A stretch of DNA of 64,000 bases from Stomorhina lunata. Its lineage: Eukaryota; Arthropoda; Insecta; Diptera; Rhiniidae. Below are positions 1 through 13,000 of the stretch, in pieces. Within the stretch, counting starts at the first letter, position 1, and every line of letters begins with the position of its first letter. The notes beneath the pieces are model-generated. The model worked only from the letters and a program-made list of their open reading frames with translations. It did not search any database and was not told where the DNA came from. The stretch lies in the NCBI GenBank assembly GCA_933228675.1, contig OW121742.1, forward strand, positions 21,823,994 to 21,887,993, given 5' to 3'. A program made the translations under genes and the position numbers.

Positions 1-115
1 ACCGAAAATTTTTTATAGAAAAATTTGCTGTAGAAAAATTTTGATATCAAATTTTGATTTAGAAAATTTTTCTACACAAAAATGTTATATCAAAAAATAA
101 CATTTTTTCATTTTT
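1..115. repeat. AT-rich ~29-bp minisatellite, array edge
   Basis: Continuation from the left of an AAAATTTTTCTA / GAAAATTTT type array. Confidence 0.5.
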
Positions 116-789
116 TTTTTTCAAAAATGTGTGTTTTGAAGGTTTTAAAAAATCTTCATTAAAGGTTTTAACCAACTTCCAAATCGCTGTATCACTTTAC
201 ATAAACTTTTCGATGAATTTTGCTCCATGGAAACTAAAGCACAATTTAAATTCATTACCTGCATTAATCTCCACATTTCTATACCACTCTAAATATATTT
301 ATCTGGCTTAAAAAGTCTAGTAGTGCCTAGTAAATTTTTATGGTATAAAAAACAAATAATTTGCGGTTTTTCAACAAACATTTTTGTACTAATTAGATTC
401 ACAGCATCAATGAAATAATGGTATTTTCTTTTTAATTTAACTATTCAATTGTTGTTGTTTTTTTTCCTGTTGCAACCACATATGAATAAAACCCACATGC
501 AACATTTAGACTGACAACTATGGAGACACAGGATTTTTTAAATGATACTCAACTGAAAATAAAATGAATGCAAAAGCAAAAGCAACAGATTCAAAATGAA
601 TGAGACAGAATTAAAAGACGAAATTTTAAATAAATTTTCGCAAAAATATAAAATTACCACAAAATGGAAAAATTAAATTGTAGAGAACAAAAATGTTATC
701 TAAATATTATTGTGGAAAACTAAAAGAGCAAATAGGTTTAAACAAATTAAAAAGTTTAAATTATCTATATAAATTTTTTGTTATAAAAA
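116..789. other. Intronic sequence, no feature
   Basis: AT-rich, non-repetitive apart from short runs; no exon or element recognised. Confidence 0.5.
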
Positions 790-3600
790 TTGCTTTAAAA
801 ATTTATTAATATAAAATTTTCGTACAAATAATTTTAGTTATAAAATTTTTCTATAAAAAATTTTTGGTATAAAATTTTTCTATAAAAAATTTTCGATATA
901 AAATTTTTTTCTCCAAAATTTTTCTGTTAAAATTTCTGGATATAAAATTTTTGATTTTGATTTTTCTAATAAATTTTTTCTATACAAAATTTTCGATATA
1001 AAATTTGTCTATACAATATTTTCGATATAAAATTTTTTAATGCAAAATTTTCGATATAAAATTTTTCTTTCCAAAATTTTTGACATACAATTTTTCAAAC
1101 GAAAATTTTCCAGTAAAAATTTTTGGATATGAAATTTTTATATAGAAAATAATCGATATAAGTGTTTTCACTAAAAAATTTTCTATATAAAATTTTTGTA
1201 CCGATAAATTTTTTATAGAAAATTTTTGATACAAAATTTTTCGATAGAAAATTTTCGACATAAAATTTTTCTATAGAAAATTTTCGATCTAAAATTTTTC
1301 TATAGAAAATTTTCGATATAAAATTTTTCCATAGAAAGTTTTCGATACAATATTTTTCTATGAAAAATTTTCGATATAAAATAATTTTAGAGAAAAGTTC
1401 ATCTAAAGGAAAGTTTTCGATATAAAATTTTTCTATCGAAAATTTTCGATATAAAATTTTTCTATACGAAATTTTCGATATAAATTTTTTTATAAAAAAT
1501 TTTCGATATAGAATTTTTCTATCCCAAATTTTCGATATAAAATTTTTCTATGGAAAATTTTCGATATTAAAATTCTCTATAGAAAATTATTGATTGCAAA
1601 TTTTTCTATAGAAAATTTTCTATAAAAAATTATTGATAGAAAATTTTTCAAAAAAAAATATTGATATAAAATTTTTCCATGGAAAATTTCCGATATCAAA
1701 TTTCTCTATAACAAATTTTCATATAAAATTTTTCCAAAGAAAATTTTTGATAAAAAATTTTTCTATATAAAATTTTTGATATAAATTTTTTCTATACAAA
1801 AAATTTCGATACAAAATTTTTTTATACAAAATTTATGATATATTATTTTTCTATAGAAAATTTTTGATATAATATTTTTCAATAGAAAATTTTCATATAA
1901 AATTTTTATAAGAAAATTTTTGATAGAAAATTTTCGACAAAAAATGCTTCTATACAAAATTTTTGATATAACTTTTCTCCCTACTATTTTCGATATAAAT
2001 TTTTTACAAAGAAAATTTTCAGCATAAAATTTTTCTATAGAAAAATTTTTAATATAAAATTTATATATAGAAAATTTTTGATATCAAATTTTTTTATAGA
2101 AAATTTTCGATATAGAATTTTTTTATAGAAATTTTTGCATATAAAATTTTTCATAAAAAATTTTCGATATAAATTTTTTCTATCGAAAATTTTAGATATA
2201 AATTTTTTCTACAGAAAATTTTTTATATAAATTTTTTCTACAAAAAAATTTCGATATTATAATTTTCTATAAAAATTTTCGATATAAAATTTATTCATAT
2301 AAAATTATCGATATAAAATTTTTCTATAGAAAATTTTGATATACAATTTTTCTATAGAAAATTTTGATATACAATTTTTCTATAGAAAATTTTCGATATA
2401 AAATTTTTCCATATAAAATTTTCAATATTGAATTTTATATAGAAAATTTTAGATATAATTTTTTTTTTAGAAAATTTTCCATATACAACTTTTCTATAGA
2501 AAATTTTTGATATAAATTTTTTCTATAGAAAATTTTTGATATAAATTTTTTCTGTAGAAAATTTTCGATATAAATTTTTTCTGTAGAAAATTTTCGATAT
2601 AAATTTTTTCTATAGAAAATTTTCGATATAAAATTTTTCTATAAAAAATTTTCGATATACAATTTTTCTATAGAAAATTGTCGATATAAAATTTTTCTGC
2701 AGAAAATTTTCGATATAAAATTTTTCTACAGAAAAAAAAATTTTTCTTTACCAAATTTTCGATAAAAAATGTTTCTAGAGGAAAATTTCGATATAAAATT
2801 TTTCAATAGAAAATTTTCATATAAAATTTTTCTGTAAAAAGTTTTCGATATAAAATTTTCTATAGAAAATTTTTTATATAAAATTTTCTATAAAAAATTT
2901 TTTATATAAAATTTTCTATAGAAAATTTTTTATATAAAATTTTCTATAGAAAATTTTTTATATAAAATTTTCTATAGAAAATTTTTTATATAAAATTGTT
3001 TATATAAAATTTTTCTATAGAAAATTTTTTATCTAAAATTTTTCAATACAAAATTTTCGATATAAAATTTTTAGAGAAAATTTTCCATATACAATTTTTC
3101 TACAGAAAATTTTCGAGATAAATTTTTTCTATAGAAAATTTTTGATATAAAATTTTTTCTGTAGAAAATTTTCGATATAAATTTTTTCTATAGAAAATGT
3201 TGGATATAAAATTTTTCCATAGAAAATCTTTGGTATAAAATTTTTCTTTAAAAAATTGTTGATAGAAAAATTTGTATATAAATTTTTTCTTAGGAAGATT
3301 TTCAATATAAAATTTTCCTGTGGAAAATTTTTGATATAAAATTTTTCTACAAAAAATTTTTGATATAAAATTTTTCTGTAGAAAAATTTTTCCATAGAAA
3401 ATTTTCGATATAAAATTTTTCCATAGAAAATTTTCGATATAAAATTTTTCTATAAAAAATTTTCGATATAAATTTTTTCTACAGAATATTATTGATATAA
3501 ATTTTTTCTATAGAAAATTTTCGATATAAAATTTTTCTATAGAAAATTTTTGATTCTTTGCCGTAGAAATTTTTTCTTCTTTGCCGTAGAAAATAAATGA
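790..3600. repeat. AT-rich 29-bp minisatellite array
   Basis: Roughly 90 degenerate units of AAAATTTTTCTATAGAAAAT + TTTCGATAT. The unit contains the palindrome TTTTCTATAGAAAA. Lies in the Pxn intron upstream of 6861. Confidence 0.9.
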
Positions 3601-4915
3601 TCATATTTCTGCCTCATGCTGATTTCACTTTCATTTAAATAAAAGGAACAATTTTCTATATGGATTGAAAATCCTTTTTTATAGTAAATAGTACAATATC
3701 TAACCTAGTTTTAGCTAATAAATTTAACAGGAATAATAAATAAATATAATAAAGGAAAATATGCAGCAAAATACTTCCGTATTTAAGGTTTTCCTCTTCT
3801 TTTTTCAATATTTTCTGCTTTCAAAACGCATGGCTGATTAAAAAAAAAAAGCAGCGACAAAGAAAAGCTTTAAGCCAAACAGTCAGCCACTAACATCAAT
3901 TACACGTAAAAAGGATTTGAAAAACACCTAAGGCAAAACAACAACAACAGCAACTACATATTAATAAACTAAATTTATGTGAGTGTGTATGAGTGGGTTT
4001 TACAAACACACTCGCCATAAACCACAAACATATAAATATCCATACATACAAACTTATATTAATTCAAAAGCATAAAAAAAGCTGCAAAGAACAGACGAAC
4101 AGAGAAGAAATAGAAAGGCAAAGAAAACCCCGTCTTTGCCACAGGTTATTATTTCTGCATTGTGGTATTAGTGGCGGTTAGGTTGATGGTGTTGGTGGCG
4201 GTGGCATGATTACTCGAGTAAAGGTAAAAAGAAAACACATACACGTATTTAAATTTTTTATTCATTTCTGGAAAAAACATTTCTTTTTTAGAGCATGGCT
4301 AAAAGCTTATAGGCAAACCTGCCTTAATAAACATGTTTTAGCGTTTTAATAGCAACTGCCAGCATTTGTGGCATTTTCCAAGCAAAAAATCTAAATAACA
4401 AAAAAAAACGTTATCCTTGAAGCCGCCATTTGTTTCACGTTTTATGTGAAATTTTTAGTTTAAAATTTAGTTTTCTTTGTGGGTATAAAGCAAAAAAATC
4501 CCAAATATTATATACATATGTATATTCTGGGTTGATATTTGGGCTACACGTTAAGCAGATAAACACTTTGCCGCTTTAAGGATGTGAGTGCATTAGTTTG
4601 TGAAAAAGTGTGTGTGTGTGCGTATATGTGTGAGTAATGGAAATTTTCACTTGCAATATAGATCGAAATGAGTGTGTGCAATTTTCTAAGTGTTTTATAG
4701 CGAAAGAGCTCTTGATGTTTGAGACATTGACTAAGTGCACGTGTAGCATGAATATGGAAATCTAAGAAATGAAAATGAAACTATTTTTCTATATCGAGGG
4801 ATGTTCAAAAATTAAAAGGGAGTTTAATTAAATGTTGAATCTAATTTGCTCTAAATTAAAAGAAGAAGTCACATACTTAAAAAAACTCCAAATTAAATCT
4901 AAAAATTAAGTTTAA
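3601..4915. other. Non-repetitive intronic block
   Basis: Mixed sequence with a GT-rich stretch near 4600-4640. I looked for the missing Pxn LRRNT exon (Cys-Pro-x-x-Cys) and did not find it. One 62-codon frame at 3993 has no recognisable content. Confidence 0.5.
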
Positions 4916-6480
4916 ACTTTTAAAAAAGTTGACGATATGAAGTCATTTCTATACAAAAGTTGACGATAAGAAGACATTTCTATAGAAAAATTGACGATAA
5001 GAAGACATTTTTATAGAAAAATTGACGATACAAAGACATTTCTATAGAAAAGTTGACGACACGAAGAGATTTCTACAGATAAGTTGAGGATAGGAAGACA
5101 TTTCTATAAAGAAAAGTTGACGATAGAAAAAAATTTCTTTAGAAAAATTGACGGATAGGAAGAGATTTCTATAGAAAAGTTGCAAATGTAAAGATATATC
5201 TATAGAAAAATTGAAGATAGGAATACATTTTTATAGAAAAGTTGACGATAGGAAAACATTTCTACAGAAAAATAGACAAACGGAAGACATTTTTACAGAA
5301 AAGTTGACTATAGAAAATATTTCTATGCAAAAGTTGACGATAGGAAAACATTTCTATAGAAAAGTTGATGAAAGGAAGACATCTCTATAGAAAAGTTGAT
5401 GAAAGGAAGACATTTCTATAGAAAAATTGGAGATAGAAAGATATTTCTACAGAAAAACTGACGATAGGAAGAAATTTCTTTAGAAAAATTGATTTTCTAT
5501 CATCAACATTTCTACAGAAAAATAGACAAACGGAAGATATTTTTACAGAAAAGTTGACTATAGAAAAATATTTCTATACAAAAGTTGACGATAGGAAAAC
5601 ATTTCTATAGAAAAGTTGATGAAAGGAAGACATTTATTTAGAAAAGTTGACGATAGGAAGATATTTCTTTAGAAAAGTTGACGATAGGAAGAAATTTTTT
5701 TTTAAAAATGTTGACGACAGGAAGACATTTCTTTAAAAAGTTTATGAAAAAAAGACATTTCTATATAAAAGTTCATAAAAGAAATATATTTCTATGGAAA
5801 AGCTGACGATAGGAAGACATTTCTATCGAAAAATAGACAAAAGGAAGACATTTCTATAAAAAAGTTGATGACAGAAAGACATTCCTAAAGAAAAGTTGAC
5901 AATAGGAAAACATTTCTATAGAAAAGTTGACAACAGACGTTTCTATAGAAAAGTTAAAGATAGGAAGATATTACTATAGAAAAGTTGACGATATGAAGAC
6001 ATTTCTTTAGAAAAATGAAGACATATCTTTAGATAACTTGAAGATAAAAAGACATTTGTTTAGAAAAGTTGACGATACGAAGACATTTCTTTAGAAAAGT
6101 CTACGACAGGAAGACATTTCTTTAAAAATCTTGACGATAAGAAGACATTTCAATATAATAGTTTAAAATAGGAAAAACTTTCAATATAAAAGTTGACGTT
6201 AGGAATATATTTATATAAAAAGTTCACAAAAGGAATATATTTCTACAGAAAAGTTGACGATAGGAAGACATTTATATAGAAAAGTTGACGTTAGGAAGAT
6301 ATTTATATAGAAAAGTTGACGATAGGAGGACATTTTTATAGAAAAATTGACGATAGGAGGACATTTCTATAGAAATGTTGACGATAGGTACATTTTTCCA
6401 TAGAAAAGTTGGCGAAAGGAATAAACTGATAATAGGAATATATTCCTATAGAAACGTTGACGATAGAAATAGATTTATAT
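4916..6480. repeat. 31-bp minisatellite array, diverged
   Basis: About 50 units of TTTCTATAGAAAAGTTGACG + ATAGGAAGACA. More diverged than later arrays. A ~250-bp block (about 5264-5400) recurs at 5514-5640. Confidence 0.9.
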
Positions 6481-6860
6481 AGTCTTATCTTGCTGTTTTA
6501 ATGAAACTGTAAAGTAAAGTATACTTACATTGAAATCGAAAAGACTACATATATGTTTGCGTTTCTATAAAACCACATACATTTTTTATCATACCACATT
6601 TTAGAAAGTATCTCTATTACAAACAAGATTATTCCATCTACTTTGGCTTTATCTACATATCCTTCTGCTACATATCCTTCTGCTTCATCAGTCAAACACT
6701 TCCAGTGCCTGTTTTTCTATTTGATTTTATCATTAGTATCAGCAGGTACTTATTTGCATTAAGAATTTTTAACGTTTTTTCTTTTGTTCTCTTTCTCATT
6801 CTTTTAAAAAGTATACACATTTTTCATGATAACTATTTTTCTTTTTTTCAATATTTTCAG
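6481..6860. other. Intron end before Pxn LRR exon
   Basis: Unique sequence with a pyrimidine-rich tract before the acceptor; no other feature. Confidence 0.5.
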
Positions 6861-7076
6861 AGATTTTCGTTTTAATCGTTTTGAGGAAATACCTGCAAAT
6901 GCATTCGAAGGATTAGGACAGGTGACTACGTTGTTTCTAAATGAAAATGAGATTTCGTATATACAGGAAGGAGCTTTTGATGGTTTGGTCTCATTGCGGT
7001 TTTTGTATTTAAACTATAATCGCATTAGTAAGTTGCCAAAGAATATCTTTCAAAAGCTACAGCAATTGGAAGGAAT
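6861..7076 (+). CDS. Pxn: Pxn exon: three leucine-rich repeats
   Basis: 216 bp, exactly three 72-bp LRR units. Acceptor TTTTCAG ends at 6860; donor GTGAGT starts at 7077. Reads [11 protein letters not shown], then LFLNENEI and LYLNYNRI. It starts with one base of a split codon, so a preceding exon with signal peptide and LRRNT cysteines must exist upstream of the window. Confidence 0.9.
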
Positions 7077-10000
7077 GTGAGTAGAAAAGATAACATTTTA
7101 TGTTTTATTTAAAAATGGTAAATTTTAGAAAATAAAAAATTTACAACTTGGATGAAAAAGAAGTATAAAATAACACCATTTCCTGAACTATAGACAAATA
7201 CATAAATATTTACAATTTTTTTTTTTTTTTTGTTTTTTTTGAGTAACGGAAATGGTGTTACTTAGAGCTATTTGTTTCATGCATTGTCTTGTCTAATTGT
7301 TTGACCAAAGATTGAAAAGTGAAATGCAAATACCTTTTGATTGGAAATTTACAATTTCGTCTAAAAGCACGTTTCATTCATTTCAATGAATTTTCATTAT
7401 TATTGCTCTCTTCATCTTCTTCTGTTTCTGGAAATGTATAATTTTTCTTTTTCGTTTAATTTCTTATTCTCCAATTTTCCTAAAAAAAAGCAAATGTTAT
7501 TGACTTTTTTCAGATACCTGGAAAACAATGATATTTGGCAAATTGATGCAGATACCTTTAGCAATCTACCACGTCTAAATCGTATGTAAGTATCATATTA
7601 CAAACAAGGCTGAAGTGGATTTAGTTGATAGACACAAGTATTGTAAGCAAATATCAAGAGAGAAATCAAAATATTTAGTATTTGAAATTTAAGTTAGATC
7701 AAAATTTCAAATTTAAGATATTTCAATTGTAAAAATGTTGACGAGAGTAAGACATACAGAAAAGTTGACTGTAAGAAGACATTACTATATAAATAATAAC
7801 GATAGAAAGACTTATCTATTGAAAATATGACGATAGGAAGACATTTCTACAGAAAAGTTGACATTAGGAAGACATTTCTATAGAAAAGTCGATAATAGGA
7901 AGACATTTCTATAGAAAAATTGACGTTAGGAAGATATTTCTATAGAAAAGTTGATCTTAGGAAGACATTTCTATAGAAAAGTTGAAGTTAAGAAGACATT
8001 TCTATAGAAAAGTTAATGTTAGGAAGACATTTCTTTAGAAAAGTTGACGATAGGAAGACATTTATATAGAAAAATTGACGATAGGAAGACATTTCTATAG
8101 AAAAGTTGACGATAGGAAGACATTTCAATAGAAAAGTTGACGATAATAAGACATTTCTATAGAAAAGTTGACGATAGGAAAACATTTCTATAGAAAAGTT
8201 GACGATAGGAAGACATTTTTATGTAAAAGTTGACGACAGGAAGACATTTCAACAAAAAAGTTGACGATAGGAAAACATTTCTATAGAAAAGTTGGCAATA
8301 AAAAGACATTTCTATAGAAAAGTTGACGATAGGAAGACATTTATATAGAAAAGTTGAAGATAGGAAGACATTTCTATAGAAAAGTTGACGATAGGAAGAC
8401 ATTTCTATAGAAAAGTTGATGTTAGGAAGACATTTCTATAGAAAAGTTGACGTTAGGAAGACATTTCTATAGAAAAGTTGACGTTAGGAAGACATTTCTA
8501 CAGAAAAGTTGACGTTAGGAAGACATTTCTATAGAAAAATTGACGTTAGGAAGACATTTCTCCAGAAAAGTTGACGATAGGAAGACATTTCTATAGAAAA
8601 GTTGACCGTAGGAAGACATTTATATAGAAAGTTAACGTTAGGAAGACATTTCTATAGAAAAGTTTACGTTTGGAAGGCTTTTCTATAGAAAAGTTGACGT
8701 TAGGAAGACATTTCTAAAGAAAAGTTGACGTTAGGAAGACAATTCTATAGAAAAGTTGACGATAGGAAGACATTTCTTTAGAAAAGTTGACGTTAGGAAG
8801 ACATTTCTTTAGAAAAGTTAACGTTAGGAAGACATTTCTTTAGAAAAGTTGACGTTAGGAAGACATTTCTAGAGAAGAGTTAAAGTTAGGGAGACACTTT
8901 TTTATCGAAGACGTAGTCTTATCTAAGACGTAGTCTTACCTAAGACGTAGTCTTACCTAAGACGTCTTATCTAAGACGTAGTCTTATCTAAGACATAGTC
9001 TTATCTAAAACGTAGTCTTATCTAAGACGTAGTCTTATCTAAGACGTAGTCTTATCTAAGACGTAGTCTTATCTAATACGTAGTCTTATATAATACATAG
9101 ACTTATCTAATACGTAGTCTTATCTAATACATAGTCTTATCTAAGACGTAGTCTTATCTAAGACGTAGTCTTATCTTAGACTTAGTCTTATCTAAGTGGT
9201 AGTCTTATCTAAGACGTAGTCTTATCTAAGACGTAGTCTTATCTAAGACGTAGTCTTATCTAAGACGTAGTCTTATCTAAGACGTAGTCTTATCTAAGAC
9301 ATAGTCTTATCTAAGAAACAGTCTTATCTAAGACGTAGTCTTATCTAAGTCGTAGTCTTATCTAAGACGTAGTCTTATCTAAGACGTAGTCTTATCTAAG
9401 ACGTAGTCTTATATAAGACGTAGTCTTATCTAAGACGTAGTCTTATCTAAGACGTAGTCTTATCTAAGACGTAGTCTTATCTAAGACGTAGTCTTATCTA
9501 AGACGTAGTCTTATCTAAGACGTAGTCTTATCTAAGACGTAGTCTTATCTAAGACGTAGTCTTATCTAAGACGTAGTCTTATCTAAGACGTAGTCTTATC
9601 TAAGACGTAGTCTTATCTATGACGTTGTCTTATCTAAGACGTAGTCTTATCTAAGACGCAGTCTTATCTTAGACGTAGTCTTATCTGTGACGTTGTCTTA
9701 TCTAAGACGTTGTCTTATCTAAGACGTTGTCTTATCTAAGACGTAGTCTTATCTAAGACGTAGTCTTATCTAAGATGTAGTCTTATCTAAGACGTAGTCT
9801 TATCTAAGACGCAGCCTCATCTAAGACGTAGTCTTATCTAAGACGTAGTCTCATCTTATCTTACACGTTATCTTAAAGAGTTTAATTTAAAAAGTTTAAA
9901 ATTTTTTTTTATATAGACTTAAGCTAGTTTTTAATTGCATATTTTTTTTTCTGTAATTTTATCTAATTTTTAACTTTTCTTCTTTTTTTGTTGCTTTTGC

Positions 10001-13000
10001 ATTTTTCATCATTTCTTCCCTCTACTTCTGCACCATTTAGTTTTCTTTTCAATAATAAACTCACTAATCTGCCATCAGAAGCATTTACACGTTTGCCAAG
10101 CTTGAAACGCCTACGACTCGATGGTAATCCCATCGATTGTAATTGCGGTATTTACTCATTGTGGCGCCACTATCAGCAGCATCCCCAACGACAACTCATC
10201 ACCGTAGCACTGACTTGTGAAACACCAGCAACATTGTATCGTCATGGATTTGAGAGTCTAGAGGAGTATCATTTCCATTGTAGTAAGTGATAGTATTAAG
10301 AAAATAAAACTAGATATATGTCAAGTCTTAAAACACATGAGGTATATGTTTAGGGTATTCACAAAGTCTAACTTAGATATGAGATCATAAGAATCTTAAT
10401 TTAATATAATTAAAATTAAATTTTTCAATTTCTATAAGAAAGTACTTTTAGGTATTTTACAATATTGTAATTCTACTATATTAGGACCTTATAGAACTCC
10501 CTATGAATCTCCTAGTTGTATTTAGTATATATTGAGTATTTAGAGTGTAAACAGTTGAAAATCCAATTTAAACTGTGGGAAATTACCGAGCAGTGACTAC
10601 TTGCTGCTACTGATGACTGAAGGAATGATAGAATAACTATTTAGATTCCAGATTCTAAAATATTTGTTATAAAGTTATTGTTTCATTTGTTACTTTCATT
10701 TGCTTTCATTGCCATTTTAATATGAAGAAAACAATTTTAGTAGAAAAACATAGACTCTGTGTATTTAATAGAGAAAGCATAGATTTGTGTTTATACAGAA
10801 GGGGATAGATAATATTAATGAAATTGTTTTGTTGAATTTAAAAAAAATATACTTTAAATATAATGAAAATTATTTTTTGTAAGTAATTTATAGAAGATTT
10901 TCGAGCATGAATGTAGATAAAAGATTTAGTCCTATTAAAGACTTAGGCATTTTTGTCAAGTCTTATAAAAGATATAGTCATTTCTAAAACGTAGTCTTTT
11001 TAAAGACATAGACTTCCCAAGGACTTAGTCGTCTCTTAAAAACTAAGTCTTCTCCAACACGCAGTCTTTTCCAAGACGCAGTTCTAGCGAGTTGACTTTG
11101 GGAAGGCATTTAAATAGAAAAGATGACGTTAGGAAGACATTTCTATAGAAAAGATGACGTTAGGAAGACATTTCTATAGAAAAGTTTACGATAGGAAGAC
11201 ATTTCTATAGAAAAGTTGACGTTAGGAAGACATTGTATAGAAAAGTTGACGTTAGGAAGAAATTTCTATAGAAATGTTGATGTTAGGAAGACATTTCTAT
11301 AGAAAAGTTGACGTTATGAAGACATTTTTATAGAAAAGTTGAAGTTAGGAAGATATTTCTATAGAAAACTTGACGTTAGTAAGACATTTCTATAAAAAAG
11401 TTGACGTTAGGAAGAAATTTCTATAGAAATGTTGATGTTAGGAAGACATTTCTATAGAAAAGTTGACGTTATGAAGACATTTTTATAGAAAAGTTGAAGT
11501 TAGGAAGATATTTCTATAGAAAAGTTGACGTTAGTAAGACATTTCTATAGAAAAGTTGACGTTAGGAAGACATTTCTATAGAAAAGTTGACGTTAGGAAG
11601 ACATTTCTATAGAAAAGTTGACGTTAGGAAGACATTTCTATAGAAAAGTTGACGTTAGGAAGACATTTCTATAGAAAAGTTGACGTTAGGAAGACATTTC
11701 TATAGAAAAGTTGACGTTAGGAAGACATTTCTATAGAAAAGTTGACGTTAGGAAGACATTTCTATAGAAAAGTTGACCGTAGGAAGACATTTCTGTAGAA
11801 AAGTTGACGTTAGGAAGACATTTCTATAGAAAAGTTGACGTTAGGAAGACATTTCTATAGAAAAGTTGACGTTAGGAAGACATTTCTATAGAAAAGTTGA
11901 CGTTAGGAAGACATTTCTATAGAAAAGCTGACGTTAAGAAGGCATTTTTATAGAAAAGTTGACGTTAGGAAGGCGTTTCTATAGAAAAGTTGACATTAGG
12001 AAGACATTTCTATATAAAAGTTGACGATAGGAAGACATTTCTATAGAAAAGTTGACTATAGAAAGACATTTCTGTAGATAAGTTGACTAAAGAAAGACAT
12101 TTCTATAGAAAATTGGATGTTAGGAAGACATTTCTATAGAAAAGTTCACGTTAGCAAGACATTTCAATAGAAGAGTTGACGTTAGGAATTCATTTCTAAG
12201 ACGTAGTCTTTTCTAAGGCGTAGTCTTATCTAAGACATAATCTTATCTAAGACTACGTCTTATCTAAGACGTAGAATTATCTAAGACGTAGTATTATCTA
12301 AGACGTAGTCATATCTAAGACGTTGTCTTATCTAAGACGTAGTCTTATTTATGACGTAGTCTTCTATATGACTTAGTCTTATTTAAGACGTAGTCTTATC
12401 TAATACGTAGTCTTATCTAAGAAGTAGTCTTATCTAAGAAGTAGTCTTATCTAAGAAGTAGTCTTATCTAAGAAGTAGTCTTATCTAAGAAGTAGTCTTA
12501 TCTAAGACTCAGTCCAATCTAAGACGGAGTCCTATCTGAGACATAGTCTTATCTAAAAAGTTTTCATATCTAAGAAGTAGTCTTATCTAAACAAAGATGT
12601 CTTTTTCTTAGACGTCTCTTAAGATGTAGTCTTCTCAAATACTTAGAATTCTCCAAGACGCAGTCTTGTCAAAGACGTAGTCTTCTCAAAATGTAGCCTT
12701 CTCCAATACGTAGTCTTCTCAAAATGTAGCCTTCTCCAATATGTAGTCTTCTCCAATACGTAGTCTTTTTTAAGACGTACTCTTCTCCAAGACGTACTCT
12801 CCTCCAGTTCTTGCAAGTGTTATTGTTATTCGAAAATATTTGAAATTTTCTTAACAAACTTGTATATTTTCGCCAATTTTCAATTAAGTATTATAGAGTA
12901 ATACAGATTACGAAGCTACTTTCCTTAATTTAAAGCACATTTACAAAGCTATAAAAATCGACACATGTTTTGAATTTTTGAATGTAAAAATTCAAACTAT

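Noticed and set aside
1037..3395. [13 protein letters not shown] minus-strand frames
   Set aside because: Shadow of the 29-bp array, no gene features.
4571..4640. Possible missing 5' exon of Pxn in the non-repetitive block 3601-4915
   Set aside because: No frame with the LRRNT cysteine pattern or signal peptide, and no donor leaving two codon bases to match the exon at 6861.
7988..8402. Minus-strand frames of repeated [15 protein letters not shown] type
   Set aside because: They are the 31-bp satellite read through; 31 bp gives a 31-residue period, and no splice or start context is present.
8905..9870. CRISPR array
   Set aside because: Repeats are head-to-tail without spacers, in an animal intron.
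12669..12857. 62-codon minus-strand frame with [11 protein letters not shown] repeats
   Set aside because: Read-through of decayed 17-bp satellite.
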